Origin: JBBSBL01 sp038251325
Lineage (GTDB): Bacteria > Actinomycetota > Thermoleophilia > Solirubrobacterales > Solirubrobacteraceae
Reading direction: 5' to 3'
Length of the DNA stretch: 64,000 nt
Assembly: GCA_038251325.1 (NCBI GenBank)
Contig: JBBSBL010000002.1
Location: forward strand, 26,691 to 90,690
Shown: positions 51,785-59,681 of the stretch, piece after piece
How the letters are laid out: each line of letters begins with the position of its first letter
How positions within the stretch are numbered: position 1 is the stretch's first letter
The notes under the pieces: generated by a model
Seen by the model: the letters and a program-made list of their open reading frames with translations, nothing else
Told to the model about the DNA's origin: nothing
Database searches by the model: none
Position numbers and translations under genes: made by a program

Positions 51785-52126
51785 ATGGCCGACGACCCCG
51801 AGATCCTGGGCAGCCTGCCCCGCACCCGCCCCCACCGACGCAGCGCCCGCCGCGCCGGAGGCGTCGTCCCGGAGTCCGCGTGCGCCGATGCCGACCGCCC
51901 CACGCCGCGGCGCCCGCGGCCCGTGCGGACCGCGGCCCCGGAGACCAAGGTCGCGGGCGCCGCCGCGCGGTCGCGGCCGGCCGAGGCTCCGGCCCATCGT
52001 GCCGGCCCGGACCCGGCGCAGATCCTCGGGACCGCCCTGCGCGCCGCCGGCGAGATCGCGGAGATCGGGCTCACGGTCGGCACGCAGGCGCTGCGCGGCG
52101 CGCTCGAGCGCCTGCCCAGGCCGTAG
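51785..52126 (+). CDS. Small basic protein of unknown function
   Basis: 113-residue protein from ATG 51785 (MADDPEILGSLPRTRPHRRS); ATG 51773 is an alternative. The N-terminal 75 residues are rich in Arg, Pro and Ala and look disordered. The last 40 residues (PAQILGTALRAAGEIAEIGL and TVGTQALRGALERLPRP) form an amphipathic helix. This L-G-S-L-P-R-T-R-P opening recurs in small actinobacterial proteins of no known role. It is divergent from rpoD and upstream of the c-di-AMP riboswitch. Confidence 0.6.
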   Translation: MADDPEILGSLPRTRPHRRSARRAGGVVPESACADADRPTPRRPRPVRTAAPETKVAGAAARSRPAEAPAHRAGPDPAQILGTALRAAGEIAEIGLTVGTQALRGALERLPRP

Positions 52127-52186
52127 GACCGCGCCCGGGCGGGGGGCGTGCGCGCGAGGACCGGCGGCCCGTCCGGCGGGGTCGCC

Positions 52187-52192
52187 TATACT
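52187..52192 (+). promoter_or_regulatory. -10 box of the riboswitch transcript
   Basis: TATACT stands alone in GC-rich sequence and ends seven bases before the predicted 5' end of the riboswitch. No clear -35 box is seen 17 bases upstream. Confidence 0.6.
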
Positions 52193-52196
52193 CGCC

Positions 52197-52345
52197 CACG
52201 CCAGCCGAACGGTCGCCGCCCAGCGGGCGACCGACGGGGGACCCGATCGCGGGCCGCAAGGCCCGCCGGGGCGAATCGACCGGGCTATCCGGTCGTAGCG
52301 ACGCTCTCGAGCGCCGCGAGCCCGTCAGCTCACCCCGCAGGCTCG
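52197..52345 (+). ncRNA. Cyclic di-AMP riboswitch (ydaO/yuaA type)
   Basis: The leader contains the conserved blocks of the ydaO motif in order: GCCGAAC at its 5' end, GGGGGACCC, CCGGGGCGAATC, GTAGCGACGCTCTCGAGCGC, and the near-invariant 3' block GAGCCCGTCAGCTCACCCCG-CAGGC. A GC stem GGTCGCCGCC...GGGCGACC joins the first blocks. In actinobacteria this RNA class controls cell-wall hydrolase and RlpA/Rpf-type genes, and here it lies directly before an RlpA-like gene (start 52355). High cyclic di-AMP usually turns such genes off. No SD sequence follows; the mechanism may be termination or start access. Confidence 0.88.
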
Positions 52346-52354
52346 CCGCAACCC

Positions 52355-53062
52355 ATGAGGATCCGCCCCGTTCACGCGACGCTCGTCGCCGCGCTCGTCC
52401 TGAGCGTGCCGCTCGCCCTGCCCGGCGCCGCCCCCGCGGCCGACGGCGGGGCCTCCCCCGACCTGCTCCCGGGCTATACGCGCGCGGTCGGGTCGGACGG
52501 CGTGGAGCTGCTCGCGCCCTCGACCGCGCTGCTGCGCCGCCGGGTCCGCCTCGCCGGCCGGGCGCCGCGACGCCCCGGCGGCACGCCCGTGGTGATCGAG
52601 CGGCGGGACGCCGTGAAGGGCTGGATCGTGGCGGCGCGGGGCCGCGTCGGCGACGGCGGGCGCTTCGCCGTGGCCTGGCGCAGCGGGCGCGTCGGCCGAG
52701 TCCTGCTTCGCGTCCGCGCGGCGAGCGCCGGAGCCCGCGGCGCCGCCGACGCGCCGGCGGTCCGGGTCACGGTGTTCAAGCCGGCGCTGGCCTCGTGGTT
52801 CGCGCCGCAGCGCGGCATGAAGGACGAGCGCACGGCCTGCGGCATCCGTTTCCGTCCCGGCACGCTGGGCGTCGCGCACAAGACCCTGCCGTGCGGCACG
52901 CGGGTGACCTTCAGCTACCACGGGACGACGATCGTCCTGCCGGTCATCGACCGCGGGCCCTACGTCGCCGGCCGCGAGTGGGATCTGACCATCGCGGCGG
53001 CACGGGCCATCGGCCTCGACGCCGCGGGTGTCGGGACCGTCGGCGCGCTCGTCGCGCCGTAG
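52355..53062 (+). CDS. Secreted RlpA-like double-psi beta-barrel protein
   Basis: 235-residue exported protein. A signal peptide (MRIRPVHATLVAALVLSVPL, cleavage near AAPAADGG) precedes about 110 residues of an Ig-like basic domain. The C-terminal 95 residues are a double-psi beta-barrel: ERTACGIRFRPGTLGVAHKT, LPCGTRVTF and VIDRGPYVAGREWDLTIAAA. The barrel Asp residues are present, so lytic transglycosylase-like or peptidoglycan-binding activity is possible. No SPOR domain. The upstream c-di-AMP riboswitch links it to wall stress or osmotic control. Confidence 0.9.
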   Translation: MRIRPVHATLVAALVLSVPLALPGAAPAADGGASPDLLPGYTRAVGSDGVELLAPSTALLRRRVRLAGRAPRRPGGTPVVIERRDAVKGWIVAARGRVGDGGRFAVAWRSGRVGRVLLRVRAASAGARGAADAPAVRVTVFKPALASWFAPQRGMKDERTACGIRFRPGTLGVAHKTLPCGTRVTFSYHGTTIVLPVIDRGPYVAGREWDLTIAAARAIGLDAAGVGTVGALVAP

Positions 53063-54088
53063 TCAGCCGACGAGCCGCGGCCCGGCGGGCGGCGGTGGGT
53101 CCTCGCCGCTCGACATGCGGACACCCGCTGCGCGGGCCGCGAGCGCCGACTCGTCGGCCGCGGCCACGAGCCCGTCGGCGTCCCAGGCGTCCTCCCCGTA
53201 GACCGCGATCCCGATCGACACCGCGAGCGGCGCGCCCTGCGGTGCGGCCGTCGCCGCCACCGCGTCGCCGAGGCGCCCGGCGAGCGCTTCGGCGCCGCGG
53301 CGCCCGGTTCCGGTTGCGATCACCCACACGCGGCCGGCCTCCTCGCAGCCGATCACGTCGGGTCGTCGCAGCGCGCCGCGGATCGCGCGGCCGGCGGCGC
53401 CGAGCGCGGCGGGCCCACCGGGCTCGGCGGCGGCCAGGCGCTCGTGATCGTCGACCTCGACGAGCAGGAGCGAGAGCCCGGTGCCACCCGACGCGGCGCC
53501 GGCGACGTGCTCCTCGACCGCGCCGAGCCAGTCGCGGCCCTCCGTACCGGGCCGCCCGGCCGCGGCGTCGGGCACCGCGGCCAGGGCCGCGGTGCGGGCC
53601 GTCTCCGCCTCGGGCGCGAGCGGCGTCGCGACCTCCGCGAGCGCGGCGGCGCGCACGATCTGCGCGACGTGCGCAATCCGGTCGGCCAGGTCTCCGATCT
53701 GCTCCGGGCTGGGCTGAGGGACGCGGGCGAGCGCGGCGGCCCAGACGACCGCCCGGAGGTCGTCGACCGCCGCGGCCGTGTCCACCGCGCCGGGCGCCCC
53801 CGCCAACGCCCCGGCCCGTCCGGCGAGCCCGCGCAGGTCGCCCCCGGGGCCGAGCCGCGCCAGGTCGGCGTCCGAGGCGAGCGCGCGGACGACCGCCGCG
53901 ATCAGCGTCGGCGCCTCCCGGGCGAGATCGGCCGCGGGAACGCGCGCCGCCGCCTCCAGCGCCCGGTCCTCGAGCAACGCGAGCAGCCAGCCGCGGGCGA
54001 GGTCACGGGCGCCGTCGGCGAGCAGAGCGTCGACCGGCGCGTCGGCGACGGGCCGCGGGCGGCGAGGTCGCGGCGTCCCGGGCGACAT
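53063..54088 (-). CDS. Degenerate GGDEF-domain protein
   Basis: 341-residue protein, Ala-rich and helical for the first 200 residues. From about 205 on it has a GGDEF-like fold: GLSLLLVEVDDHERLAAAEP in the place of the Mg-binding strand, then GCEEAGRVWVIATG where the GG(D/E)EF active site should be, and APLAVSIGIAVYGEDAWDAD in the place of the S-x-G-x-A strand. The catalytic motif and its metal residues are absent, so it cannot make cyclic di-GMP; it may bind a nucleotide or a partner. Its stop directly adjoins the convergent RlpA-like stop. Confidence 0.7.
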   Translation of the reverse strand: MSPGTPRPRRPRPVADAPVDALLADGARDLARGWLLALLEDRALEAAARVPAADLAREAPTLIAAVVRALASDADLARLGPGGDLRGLAGRAGALAGAPGAVDTAAAVDDLRAVVWAAALARVPQPSPEQIGDLADRIAHVAQIVRAAALAEVATPLAPEAETARTAALAAVPDAAAGRPGTEGRDWLGAVEEHVAGAASGGTGLSLLLVEVDDHERLAAAEPGGPAALGAAGRAIRGALRRPDVIGCEEAGRVWVIATGTGRRGAEALAGRLGDAVAATAAPQGAPLAVSIGIAVYGEDAWDADGLVAAADESALAARAAGVRMSSGEDPPPPAGPRLVG

Positions 54089-54168
54089 GGGGCCATTCCT
54101 ACCAGCCGCGGGGGACGCGGAGGGCGATCCGGGGGAGGCTCATACCCGCGCCCGACGAACCTGGACAC

Positions 54169-55362
54169 ATGCCCTCGCTGCCGCTCTCCGTTGAGTCCGC
54201 CCGCTCCCGGGTCCTGGACACCGTTCACGTCCTCGACGCCGAGCCGGTTCCGGTGGCCGACGCGCTGGATCGCGTGCTCGCGGACGACGTGCGCTCGGCC
54301 GGCGACGTTCCCCCCTTAGCGAACTCGGCGATGGACGGGTACGCGGTCACCGCCGGCCCCGCCGGGCGCACCCTCCCGATCGTCGGGGAGTCTCGTGCGG
54401 GCGCGCCCGCCCTGGTGCGCGGCGGTCCCGACGCCGCGTTGCGCATCTCCACCGGGGCGGCGATGCCGGCCGGGGCCGATGCCGTGGTCCCGCTCGAGCG
54501 CGCCGAGGAGCGCGACGGCCGTGTCCGCGTCGACGTGGCCGCCGCCCCCGGCGCGAACGTCCGTGGCGAGGGAGAGGACATGCGCGCCGGCGAGCTGGCG
54601 CTGCGCGCGGGGACGCCGCTGAGCCCCGCGGCGCTCGGCGTGGTGGTCGGCGCCGGCGCGGCGGAGGTGGCCTGCGCGCGGCGGCCGCGCGTCGCGGTCC
54701 TCTGCACCGGTGACGAGCTGCGGGCGCCCGGCGAGCGCCTGGGCCCAGGTGAGATCCACAACTCGAACCTCGTCACCGTCGCGGCGCTGAGCGTCCGCAG
54801 CGGAGCCGAGGTGCTCGCCGCGAGGCGGGTCCGCGACGACCGCGAGGCCACGGAAGTCGCGTTGCGGGATGCGCTCGACACCGTCGATGTGCTGATCGTG
54901 TCTGGCGGGGTGTCGGTGGGCCCGCACGATCACGTCAAGCCCGCGCTCGGGGCACTCGGGGTGGAGGAGGTGTTCTGGCGGGTGGCCTTGCGGCCGGGGC
55001 GGCCGACCTGGTTCGGGCAGCGCGACAAGCGGCTCGTGTTCGGCCTGCCGGGCAACCCGGTCTCGGCGATGGTGACGTTCCTCCTGTTCGCCCGCCCGGC
55101 GTTGCGCGCGCTCCAGGGCGCGTCTCCGGACGCGACCCGCGAGCCCGCCGTGCTGGGCGCGGAGCTCCCGCGCAACCCGGAGCGCGACGAGGCGGTGCGG
55201 GTCCGGCTCGACCGTGGCGAGGGAACGCCGCGGGCCGTGCCGACCGGGCCGCAGGGCTCCCACGTGCTCACCTCGATGCTCTTGGCCGACGGCCTCGCGC
55301 TGGTCCCGGCCGGTACGGAACCGCTGCCGGCCGGCTCGGCGGTCACGGTCGAGCGGATCTAG
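54169..55362 (+). CDS. moeA: Molybdopterin molybdenumtransferase
   Basis: 397-residue MoeA, which inserts molybdate into molybdopterin-AMP. Visible parts are the N-terminal FANSAMDGYA-type motif as PPLANSAMDGYAVTA, STGAAMPAGADAVVPLE, PRVAVLCTGDELRAPGERLG, EIHNSNLVTVAAL, and the MPT-binding IVSGGVSVGPHDHVKPAL with LPGNPVSAMVTFLLFARPAL. Length is normal. Other cofactor genes are not in the window. Its TAG stop shares CTAG with the stop of the convergent MerR gene. Confidence 0.95.
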   Translation: MPSLPLSVESARSRVLDTVHVLDAEPVPVADALDRVLADDVRSAGDVPPLANSAMDGYAVTAGPAGRTLPIVGESRAGAPALVRGGPDAALRISTGAAMPAGADAVVPLERAEERDGRVRVDVAAAPGANVRGEGEDMRAGELALRAGTPLSPAALGVVVGAGAAEVACARRPRVAVLCTGDELRAPGERLGPGEIHNSNLVTVAALSVRSGAEVLAARRVRDDREATEVALRDALDTVDVLIVSGGVSVGPHDHVKPALGALGVEEVFWRVALRPGRPTWFGQRDKRLVFGLPGNPVSAMVTFLLFARPALRALQGASPDATREPAVLGAELPRNPERDEAVRVRLDRGEGTPRAVPTGPQGSHVLTSMLLADGLALVPAGTEPLPAGSAVTVERI

Positions 55363-56211
55363 GCCGCGGCGCGCTCGTCCGCCGCCTCGACGTAGGCGAC
55401 GATGCGATTGGTGAGCGCGGTGAGCGCCGGCGCGGGCGACTCCACGGCGAGCGGTCGCTCCGCCAGCAGCGCCTCGAGCTCCGCGCCGAGGGTCTCGTCG
55501 TGGCGACCGGCGAGCCGCGCCGCGACCTCGGAGGCGCGTCGGACCACGCCGGGATCGACGGTCCACATCGCCTCGAAGCGGCGGTCGGCGTCGTGCGGGC
55601 CGCCGCGCTCGGCCGGGCCGGGCTGCTCCCAGGCGAGCAGGCACGCGGCGTAACCCGGCGCGTCCACGACGACCGCCCACTCGTTGCCGAGCGCGTCCTC
55701 CGGGGCGATGGGCACCTCGATCGGCCGGCCGGCGCTCGCGCGGGAAGTCCGCGAACACGACGGCCGCGTCGGCCATCTGAGCGATGCGCGCGTAGCGAGG
55801 CTCGACCGCGCGGTAGAAAGCCTCGTGCTGGAACGCCCCGAAGCAGATCGGGCCCGCGGCGTGCGCCATCGCCACGTGCTCGATGGCGCGGCTCAGCGCG
55901 TGGAGCGTGGGCTTGCGCAGCACCTGGGCGCGGGGGGCGTTGGGCGCCGTGGCCACCTCGGCGTAGATCGACGGCCGATCGGTCGGGCCGCCGGCGGCCC
56001 GCGCCCGCTCGATGGCCGCGGTAATCGAGAGCCCGCGGTCGCGGTAGGCGACGGCGCGGCGCAGCGTCTGGACGTCCTCGGCCGTATAGCGGCGGTACCC
56101 GCCGGGCGTCCGTCCCGGCTCCGGGAAGCCGTAGCGCTGCTCCCACATGCGGATCGTCCCCGCGGCGAGGCCGGTCTGCGCGGCGACGTCCTTGATGGCG
56201 AGATCGATCAA
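55359..56211 (-). pseudogene. MerR regulator with DICT sensory domain, broken by a 1-base frameshift
   Basis: The N-terminal part (TTG 56211, IDLAIKDVAAQTGLAAGTIR onward) is a MerR helix-turn-helix (MWEQRYGFPEPGRTPGGYRR). It continues into a DICT domain (LRKPTLHALSRAIEHVAMAH, ICFGAFQHEAFYRAVEPRY). After VVFADFP the frame is lost; the adjacent frame resumes with ASAGRPIEVPIAPEDALGN and EWAVVVDAPGYAACLLAWE to a stop at 55359. The span is one base more than a multiple of three, with the extra base in the CCGCGCG tract near 55737-55743. Repaired length is about 283 residues. It may be a true lesion or a sequence error. Confidence 0.75.
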
Positions 56212-56330
56212 CGTGTCGAGATAGGATTGAACATTGTGTGGAACGGTACTCTGCGGCGTGGACGCCCGGGATACGGGGCCGTTCCGAGCGCGGGTCAATC
56301 CGTCGGCGGCCGGCCGCGCGTACCCGGCAC

Positions 56331-57236
56331 GTGAGCCATCCCCCTCAGCGCACCATCCTCGTCACCGGCGCCACCGGCTACGTCGGCGGCCGCCTTGCAC
56401 CGGTCCTGGCTGAGCGGGGACACTCGGTCCGCCTGCTCGCGCGGCGCCCCGAGCGCGCTGCGGTGCCGCCCGGGGCCGAGGTTCTCCGCGGCGACGTGCT
56501 CAGCGGCGAGGGGCTGCCGGAGGCGCTGGCCGGCGTCGAGGTCGCCTATTACCTCGTGCACTCGATGGGGCGCGGCGGCGACGGGGACTTCGCCGAGCGC
56601 GATCGGCAGGGCGCGCGGACCTTCGCCCGCGCCGCGCGCGAGGCCGGCGTCGGGCGGGTGGTCTACCTCGGCGGGCTGCCGACGGCCGCCGACGACGAGT
56701 CGCAGCATCTGCGCAGCCGCCAGGAGACGGCGGAGATCCTCGCCGCGGAGGGCCCGCCGCTCGCCTACGCGCGCGCGGCGATGGTGATCGGCGCGGGCAG
56801 CGCCTCGTTCGAGATGCTGCGCCACCTCGTCGAGCGCCTGCCGGTCATGATCACCCCGCGCTGGCTCGACACGCGCTCCCAGCCGATCGCCATCGACGAC
56901 GTGCTGGACGCGCTCGTCGCGCTCGGGGAGCGCGAGGAGACCGTCGCGGAGGCGCAGCTCGGCGGGGCGGAGGTCCTGAGCTACCGCGACATGCTGCGTC
57001 GCTTTGCCCGGGTGGTCGGCCGCCGGCCGCCGGTCGTGATCCGGGTGCCGGTCCTCACGCCTCGTCTCTCCTCCTACTGGGTCGCGCTGGTCACCCCGGT
57101 CGAGGCGAGCCTGGTCAAGCCGTTGGTGGACGGTCTGCGCTCGGAGATGGTCGTCCGCGCGGCCCCGCCGGCCGGCGTCAACGAGCACCCGATGGACTTC
57201 GAGGCCGCGGTGCGTGCGGCGCTGGCCGACCGGTGA
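56331..57236 (+). CDS. NAD(P)-binding NmrA/SDR-like protein
   Basis: 301-residue extended or atypical short-chain dehydrogenase-like protein. The Rossmann motif is ILVTGATGYVGGRLAPVLAE, followed by EVLRGDVLSGEGLPEALAGV and EVAYYLVHSMGRGGDGDFAE. The tyrosine of the usual Y-x-x-x-K is not in place (VYLGGLPTAADDESQHLRSR), as in related proteins annotated NAD(P)H-binding or complex I NDUFA9-like. GTG 56331 is the likely start. It overlaps the next gene by four bases, and divergently upstream lies the MerR-DICT gene. Confidence 0.82.
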   Translation: MSHPPQRTILVTGATGYVGGRLAPVLAERGHSVRLLARRPERAAVPPGAEVLRGDVLSGEGLPEALAGVEVAYYLVHSMGRGGDGDFAERDRQGARTFARAAREAGVGRVVYLGGLPTAADDESQHLRSRQETAEILAAEGPPLAYARAAMVIGAGSASFEMLRHLVERLPVMITPRWLDTRSQPIAIDDVLDALVALGEREETVAEAQLGGAEVLSYRDMLRRFARVVGRRPPVVIRVPVLTPRLSSYWVALVTPVEASLVKPLVDGLRSEMVVRAAPPAGVNEHPMDFEAAVRAALADR

Positions 57237-58000
57237 CCGCGGCGCTCGTCGCCGTGGTCGGCGCCCTCGCGGCGCTGGCCGCCGCCGCGTGGCGGCGCTT
57301 CCATCGCCGCGCGCTCGTGCCGCGGGCCGTGCTCTCCGACCTGCGCGACGACACCCGTATCGACTCCCGCGGCGCGGTGCGCTCGGTCCAGGCGGCGACC
57401 GTCTCGGTCCCGATCGACGAGCTCGCCGAGCTCTGGACCCCGGCGTCGCTGGAGCGGGTCGCCCGGACCTACTGGCGGTTCCTCACACGGGTCACGCTCG
57501 GGCTCATCCGCGTGAAGTACACCGACACGCAGCGCACCGTGGTCCTGCTCTTCCGCCCGTTCCGCCTCCTGCGCTTCCAGGCGCCCGAGTACCAGATGGA
57601 CGAGCGCCGCGGGATCGTCCGCTGGCGGATCGAGGACGGGATCCTCGTCGCGGGCGCCGGTCGCGACGGCGACGGCTACCTGCAGATCGACGTCGAGCGC
57701 ACCGGCCCCTCACCGGGACGGCCGGGTGAGGAGGCATTGGACGTCGAGGTCGAGGTCTCGAACTTCTATCCCTCGCTGGCCTCCGGGCTCTCGCGCTGGC
57801 TCTACACGAACACCCAGTCGGCGATTCATGTCTTCGTGACCTACGGCTTCCTACGCTCGCTCGCCCGCCTCGACCTGGCCAAGTCGCGCGTCGGGCGCTT
57901 CGCCGAGATCTCCGAGGTGCCCGATCCCCCGCCGGCCGGCGAGTCGGCGCCCGCGGGCGTCGGCCGCCTCGAATCATCTACCCGTAGCGGCCCCCGGTGA
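57233..58000 (+). CDS. Conserved membrane-anchored protein of unknown function
   Basis: 255-residue protein. One N-terminal membrane helix (TAALVAVVGALAALAAAAW) is followed by a soluble region with TYWRFLTRVTLGLIRVKY, VLLFRPFRLLRFQAPEYQMD and a beta-rich EYQMDERRGIVRWRIEDGIL. Later SRWLYTNTQSAIHVFVTYGF suggests a second membrane contact. No catalytic motif is seen. The GTG start overlaps the NmrA-like gene (GTGA), so the two are coupled. It ends with a 23-base overlap with the convergent glpX. Confidence 0.65.
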   Translation: MTAALVAVVGALAALAAAAWRRFHRRALVPRAVLSDLRDDTRIDSRGAVRSVQAATVSVPIDELAELWTPASLERVARTYWRFLTRVTLGLIRVKYTDTQRTVVLLFRPFRLLRFQAPEYQMDERRGIVRWRIEDGILVAGAGRDGDGYLQIDVERTGPSPGRPGEEALDVEVEVSNFYPSLASGLSRWLYTNTQSAIHVFVTYGFLRSLARLDLAKSRVGRFAEISEVPDPPPAGESAPAGVGRLESSTRSGPR

Positions 58001-58973
58001 TCCCGCGGAGCTTCGCGCGGTCGTGGCGGGCGCTCACCCGCCGCACCGTGCCCGAGCGGGAGCGCATCACCAGCGACTCGGTCGTCGCCCCGGCCGACCC
58101 CTCGTAGCGCACGCCCTGCAGGACGTCGCCGTCGGTCACCCCGGTGGCGGAGAAGAACGTGTCGTCGCCGGCCACGAGCGCGTCGACGTCGAGGATGCGC
58201 TCGAGGTCGTAGCCGCCGTCCAGCGCGGCCCGCCGCTCGTCGTCGTCGCGCGGCCACAGGCGCCCGATCAACTGGCCGCCGAGGCACTTGACCGCCGCGG
58301 CGGAGATCACGCCCTCCGGCGTCCCGCCGATCCCCCACAGCAGATCGACGGGCGAGCGCTCGCTCACCGCGAGCAGCGCCGCGGAGACGTCGCCGTCGGT
58401 GATCAGCCGCACCCGCGCGCCGGCCTCGCGGATCGCCGCGATCCCCTCCGCGTGGCGCTCGCGGTCCAGGACCACGACCATGACGTCGCGGATGTCGGTG
58501 CCCTTGCGCTCGGCGACGAGACGCAGCGTCTCGGCGAGCGGGCGGTCGAGGTCGAGCAGGTCGGCGATCTCGGTGCGGCCGGCGAGCTTCTCCATGTACA
58601 CGCACGGCCCGGGGTCGAACATGGTGCCGCGGGGGGAGAGCGCGATGACCGACAGCGCACTCGGCATCCCCAGCGCGGTGAGCCGGGTGCCCTCGAGCGG
58701 GTCGACGGCGATGTCGACCGCCGGCGGCGAGCCGTCGCCGATGCGCTCACCGTTGTAGAGCATCGGGGCCTCGTCCTTCTCGCCCTCGCCGATGACGACC
58801 ATGCCGTCCATCGGGACCGAGCCGAGGATGTAGTGCATGCCATCGACCGAGGCCTGGTCGGCGGCGATCTTGTCGCCCATCCCCACGAGCCGCGCGGCCG
58901 CCAGCGCCGCCGCCTCGGTCACGCGGACGAGCTCGAGGGCGAGGTTGCGGTCGACGCGGGCCGGGTCGCTCAC
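57978..58973 (-). CDS. glpX: Class II fructose-1,6-bisphosphatase
   Basis: 331-residue GlpX-type fructose-1,6-bisphosphatase of gluconeogenesis. Metal and substrate motifs are visible: MVVIGEGEKDEAPMLYNGER, the DPLEGT motif in IAVDPLEGTRLTALG, KGTDIRDVMVVVLDRERH, ARVRLITDGDVSAAL, and LWGIGGTPEGVISAAA. This is the main FBPase class of actinobacteria. GTG 58973 overlaps the stop of the upstream membrane-protein gene (GTGA). Both genes may be read from a transcript whose leader includes the 173-base element at 59468-59640. Confidence 0.95.
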   Translation of the reverse strand: MSDPARVDRNLALELVRVTEAAALAAARLVGMGDKIAADQASVDGMHYILGSVPMDGMVVIGEGEKDEAPMLYNGERIGDGSPPAVDIAVDPLEGTRLTALGMPSALSVIALSPRGTMFDPGPCVYMEKLAGRTEIADLLDLDRPLAETLRLVAERKGTDIRDVMVVVLDRERHAEGIAAIREAGARVRLITDGDVSAALLAVSERSPVDLLWGIGGTPEGVISAAAVKCLGGQLIGRLWPRDDDERRAALDGGYDLERILDVDALVAGDDTFFSATGVTDGDVLQGVRYEGSAGATTESLVMRSRSGTVRRVSARHDRAKLRGITGGRYG

Positions 58974-59422
58974 AGCACGCCCGGCGGCTTGCGGACCTTG
59001 TCGGTCTCCTCGCTGCGCAGGAGCGCGCCGCCGAGGATCAGCAGGCTGGCGATGAGCGCGACGATCCATCCCCACTCCAGGCTGATCTGGCCCTCGGGCA
59101 GGCCCGGCTTGATGATCACGCCGCGTACGAGGACGAGGGTGAACGCGGTCAGCGCGACCACGGCGGTGAGCTCGCCCCGCGGCCAGGAGAGCGCGAGGCC
59201 GCGGCCGACGATCGAGGCGAGGATGAACGGCGCGAGCGCGGCGAGGAGCAGGAGGAAGCGGATGATGTCCAACGTCTCCCAGGCCGACAGGCTGCCGCGG
59301 TTGCCGTCGATGTTGCCGAACTGGTTGCCGGTGTCGTACCAGGGCAGGAAGACCGATATCGCGAGCAGCAACCCGCCCGCCATCGCGACCCATTCCCGCC
59401 GGTCGAGCCTCGAGAGATCCAT
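58970..59422 (-). CDS. Four-helix membrane protein coupled to glpX
   Basis: 150-residue membrane protein with four hydrophobic helices: WVAMAGGLLLAISVFLPW, IIRFLLLLAALAPFILAS, LTAVVALTAFTLVLVRGV and WGWIVALIASLLILGGAL. The short loop after helix 1 (YDTGNQFGNIDGNRGSLSAW) is typical of an actinobacterial family of unknown function. The start ATG 59422 lies 45 bases downstream of the conserved 173-base element. Its stop overlaps glpX by four bases, so the two are translated together. Confidence 0.7.
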   Translation of the reverse strand: MDLSRLDRREWVAMAGGLLLAISVFLPWYDTGNQFGNIDGNRGSLSAWETLDIIRFLLLLAALAPFILASIVGRGLALSWPRGELTAVVALTAFTLVLVRGVIIKPGLPEGQISLEWGWIVALIASLLILGGALLRSEETDKVRKPPGVL

Positions 59423-59467
59423 CCCGCCGCGGAGCCTATATGAGGGTTGGTGGCGCGCGACCATGCC

Positions 59468-59640
59468 GCGCCGGGCCCGGCGCGGTCGGCGGGCGACGGG
59501 CCCGTCCGGTTGCCCGCTTTATCGAGGCAACCGGCCGCGCCCGCCGTCCGCCGTCCTCGTTCCGGGAGCGGCGTATCGGCTATCGCCGGCCGGCCTCATC
59601 AGGCCCGCCGCGGGGGCCTTCGGCCCTGCGGCGCAGCCCG
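59468..59640. repeat. Structured 173-base intergenic element, copy 1
   Basis: Same length and orientation as copy 2 (61028-61200); about 85-88% identical by hand alignment. Shared hairpins: the palindrome GCGCCGGGCCCGGCGC at its left end, CCGGTTGCC / GGCAACCGG (59506-59514 and 59526-59534), GGCC-TCATCA-GGCC (59592-59605) and GCCGC...GCGGC enclosing GGGCC / GGCCC (59607-59632). It ends 45 bases before the start codon of the minus-strand gene at 59422 and begins 41 bases after the stop of the antiporter gene. It may be a cis-regulatory RNA on the minus strand or a dispersed repeat. No promoter is evident. Confidence 0.7.
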
Positions 59641-59681
59641 AGCGGGGCGGCTGGCGGGGGGCGTGGTGTGAGCGGGGTGGG

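Noticed and set aside
51766..55362. A 1198-codon plus-strand frame ending with moeA
   Set aside because: Only the last 397 codons are real MoeA. The rest runs across the small-protein gene, riboswitch and RlpA-like gene in the wrong frame and is Arg/Pro-rich noise.
59592..59606. Hammerhead ribozyme core (CTGATGA on the minus strand of the 173-base element)
   Set aside because: The partner GAAA and a cleavable NUH at the right place are missing in both copies; the sequence is explained as a small GGCC-TGATGA-GGCC hairpin loop.
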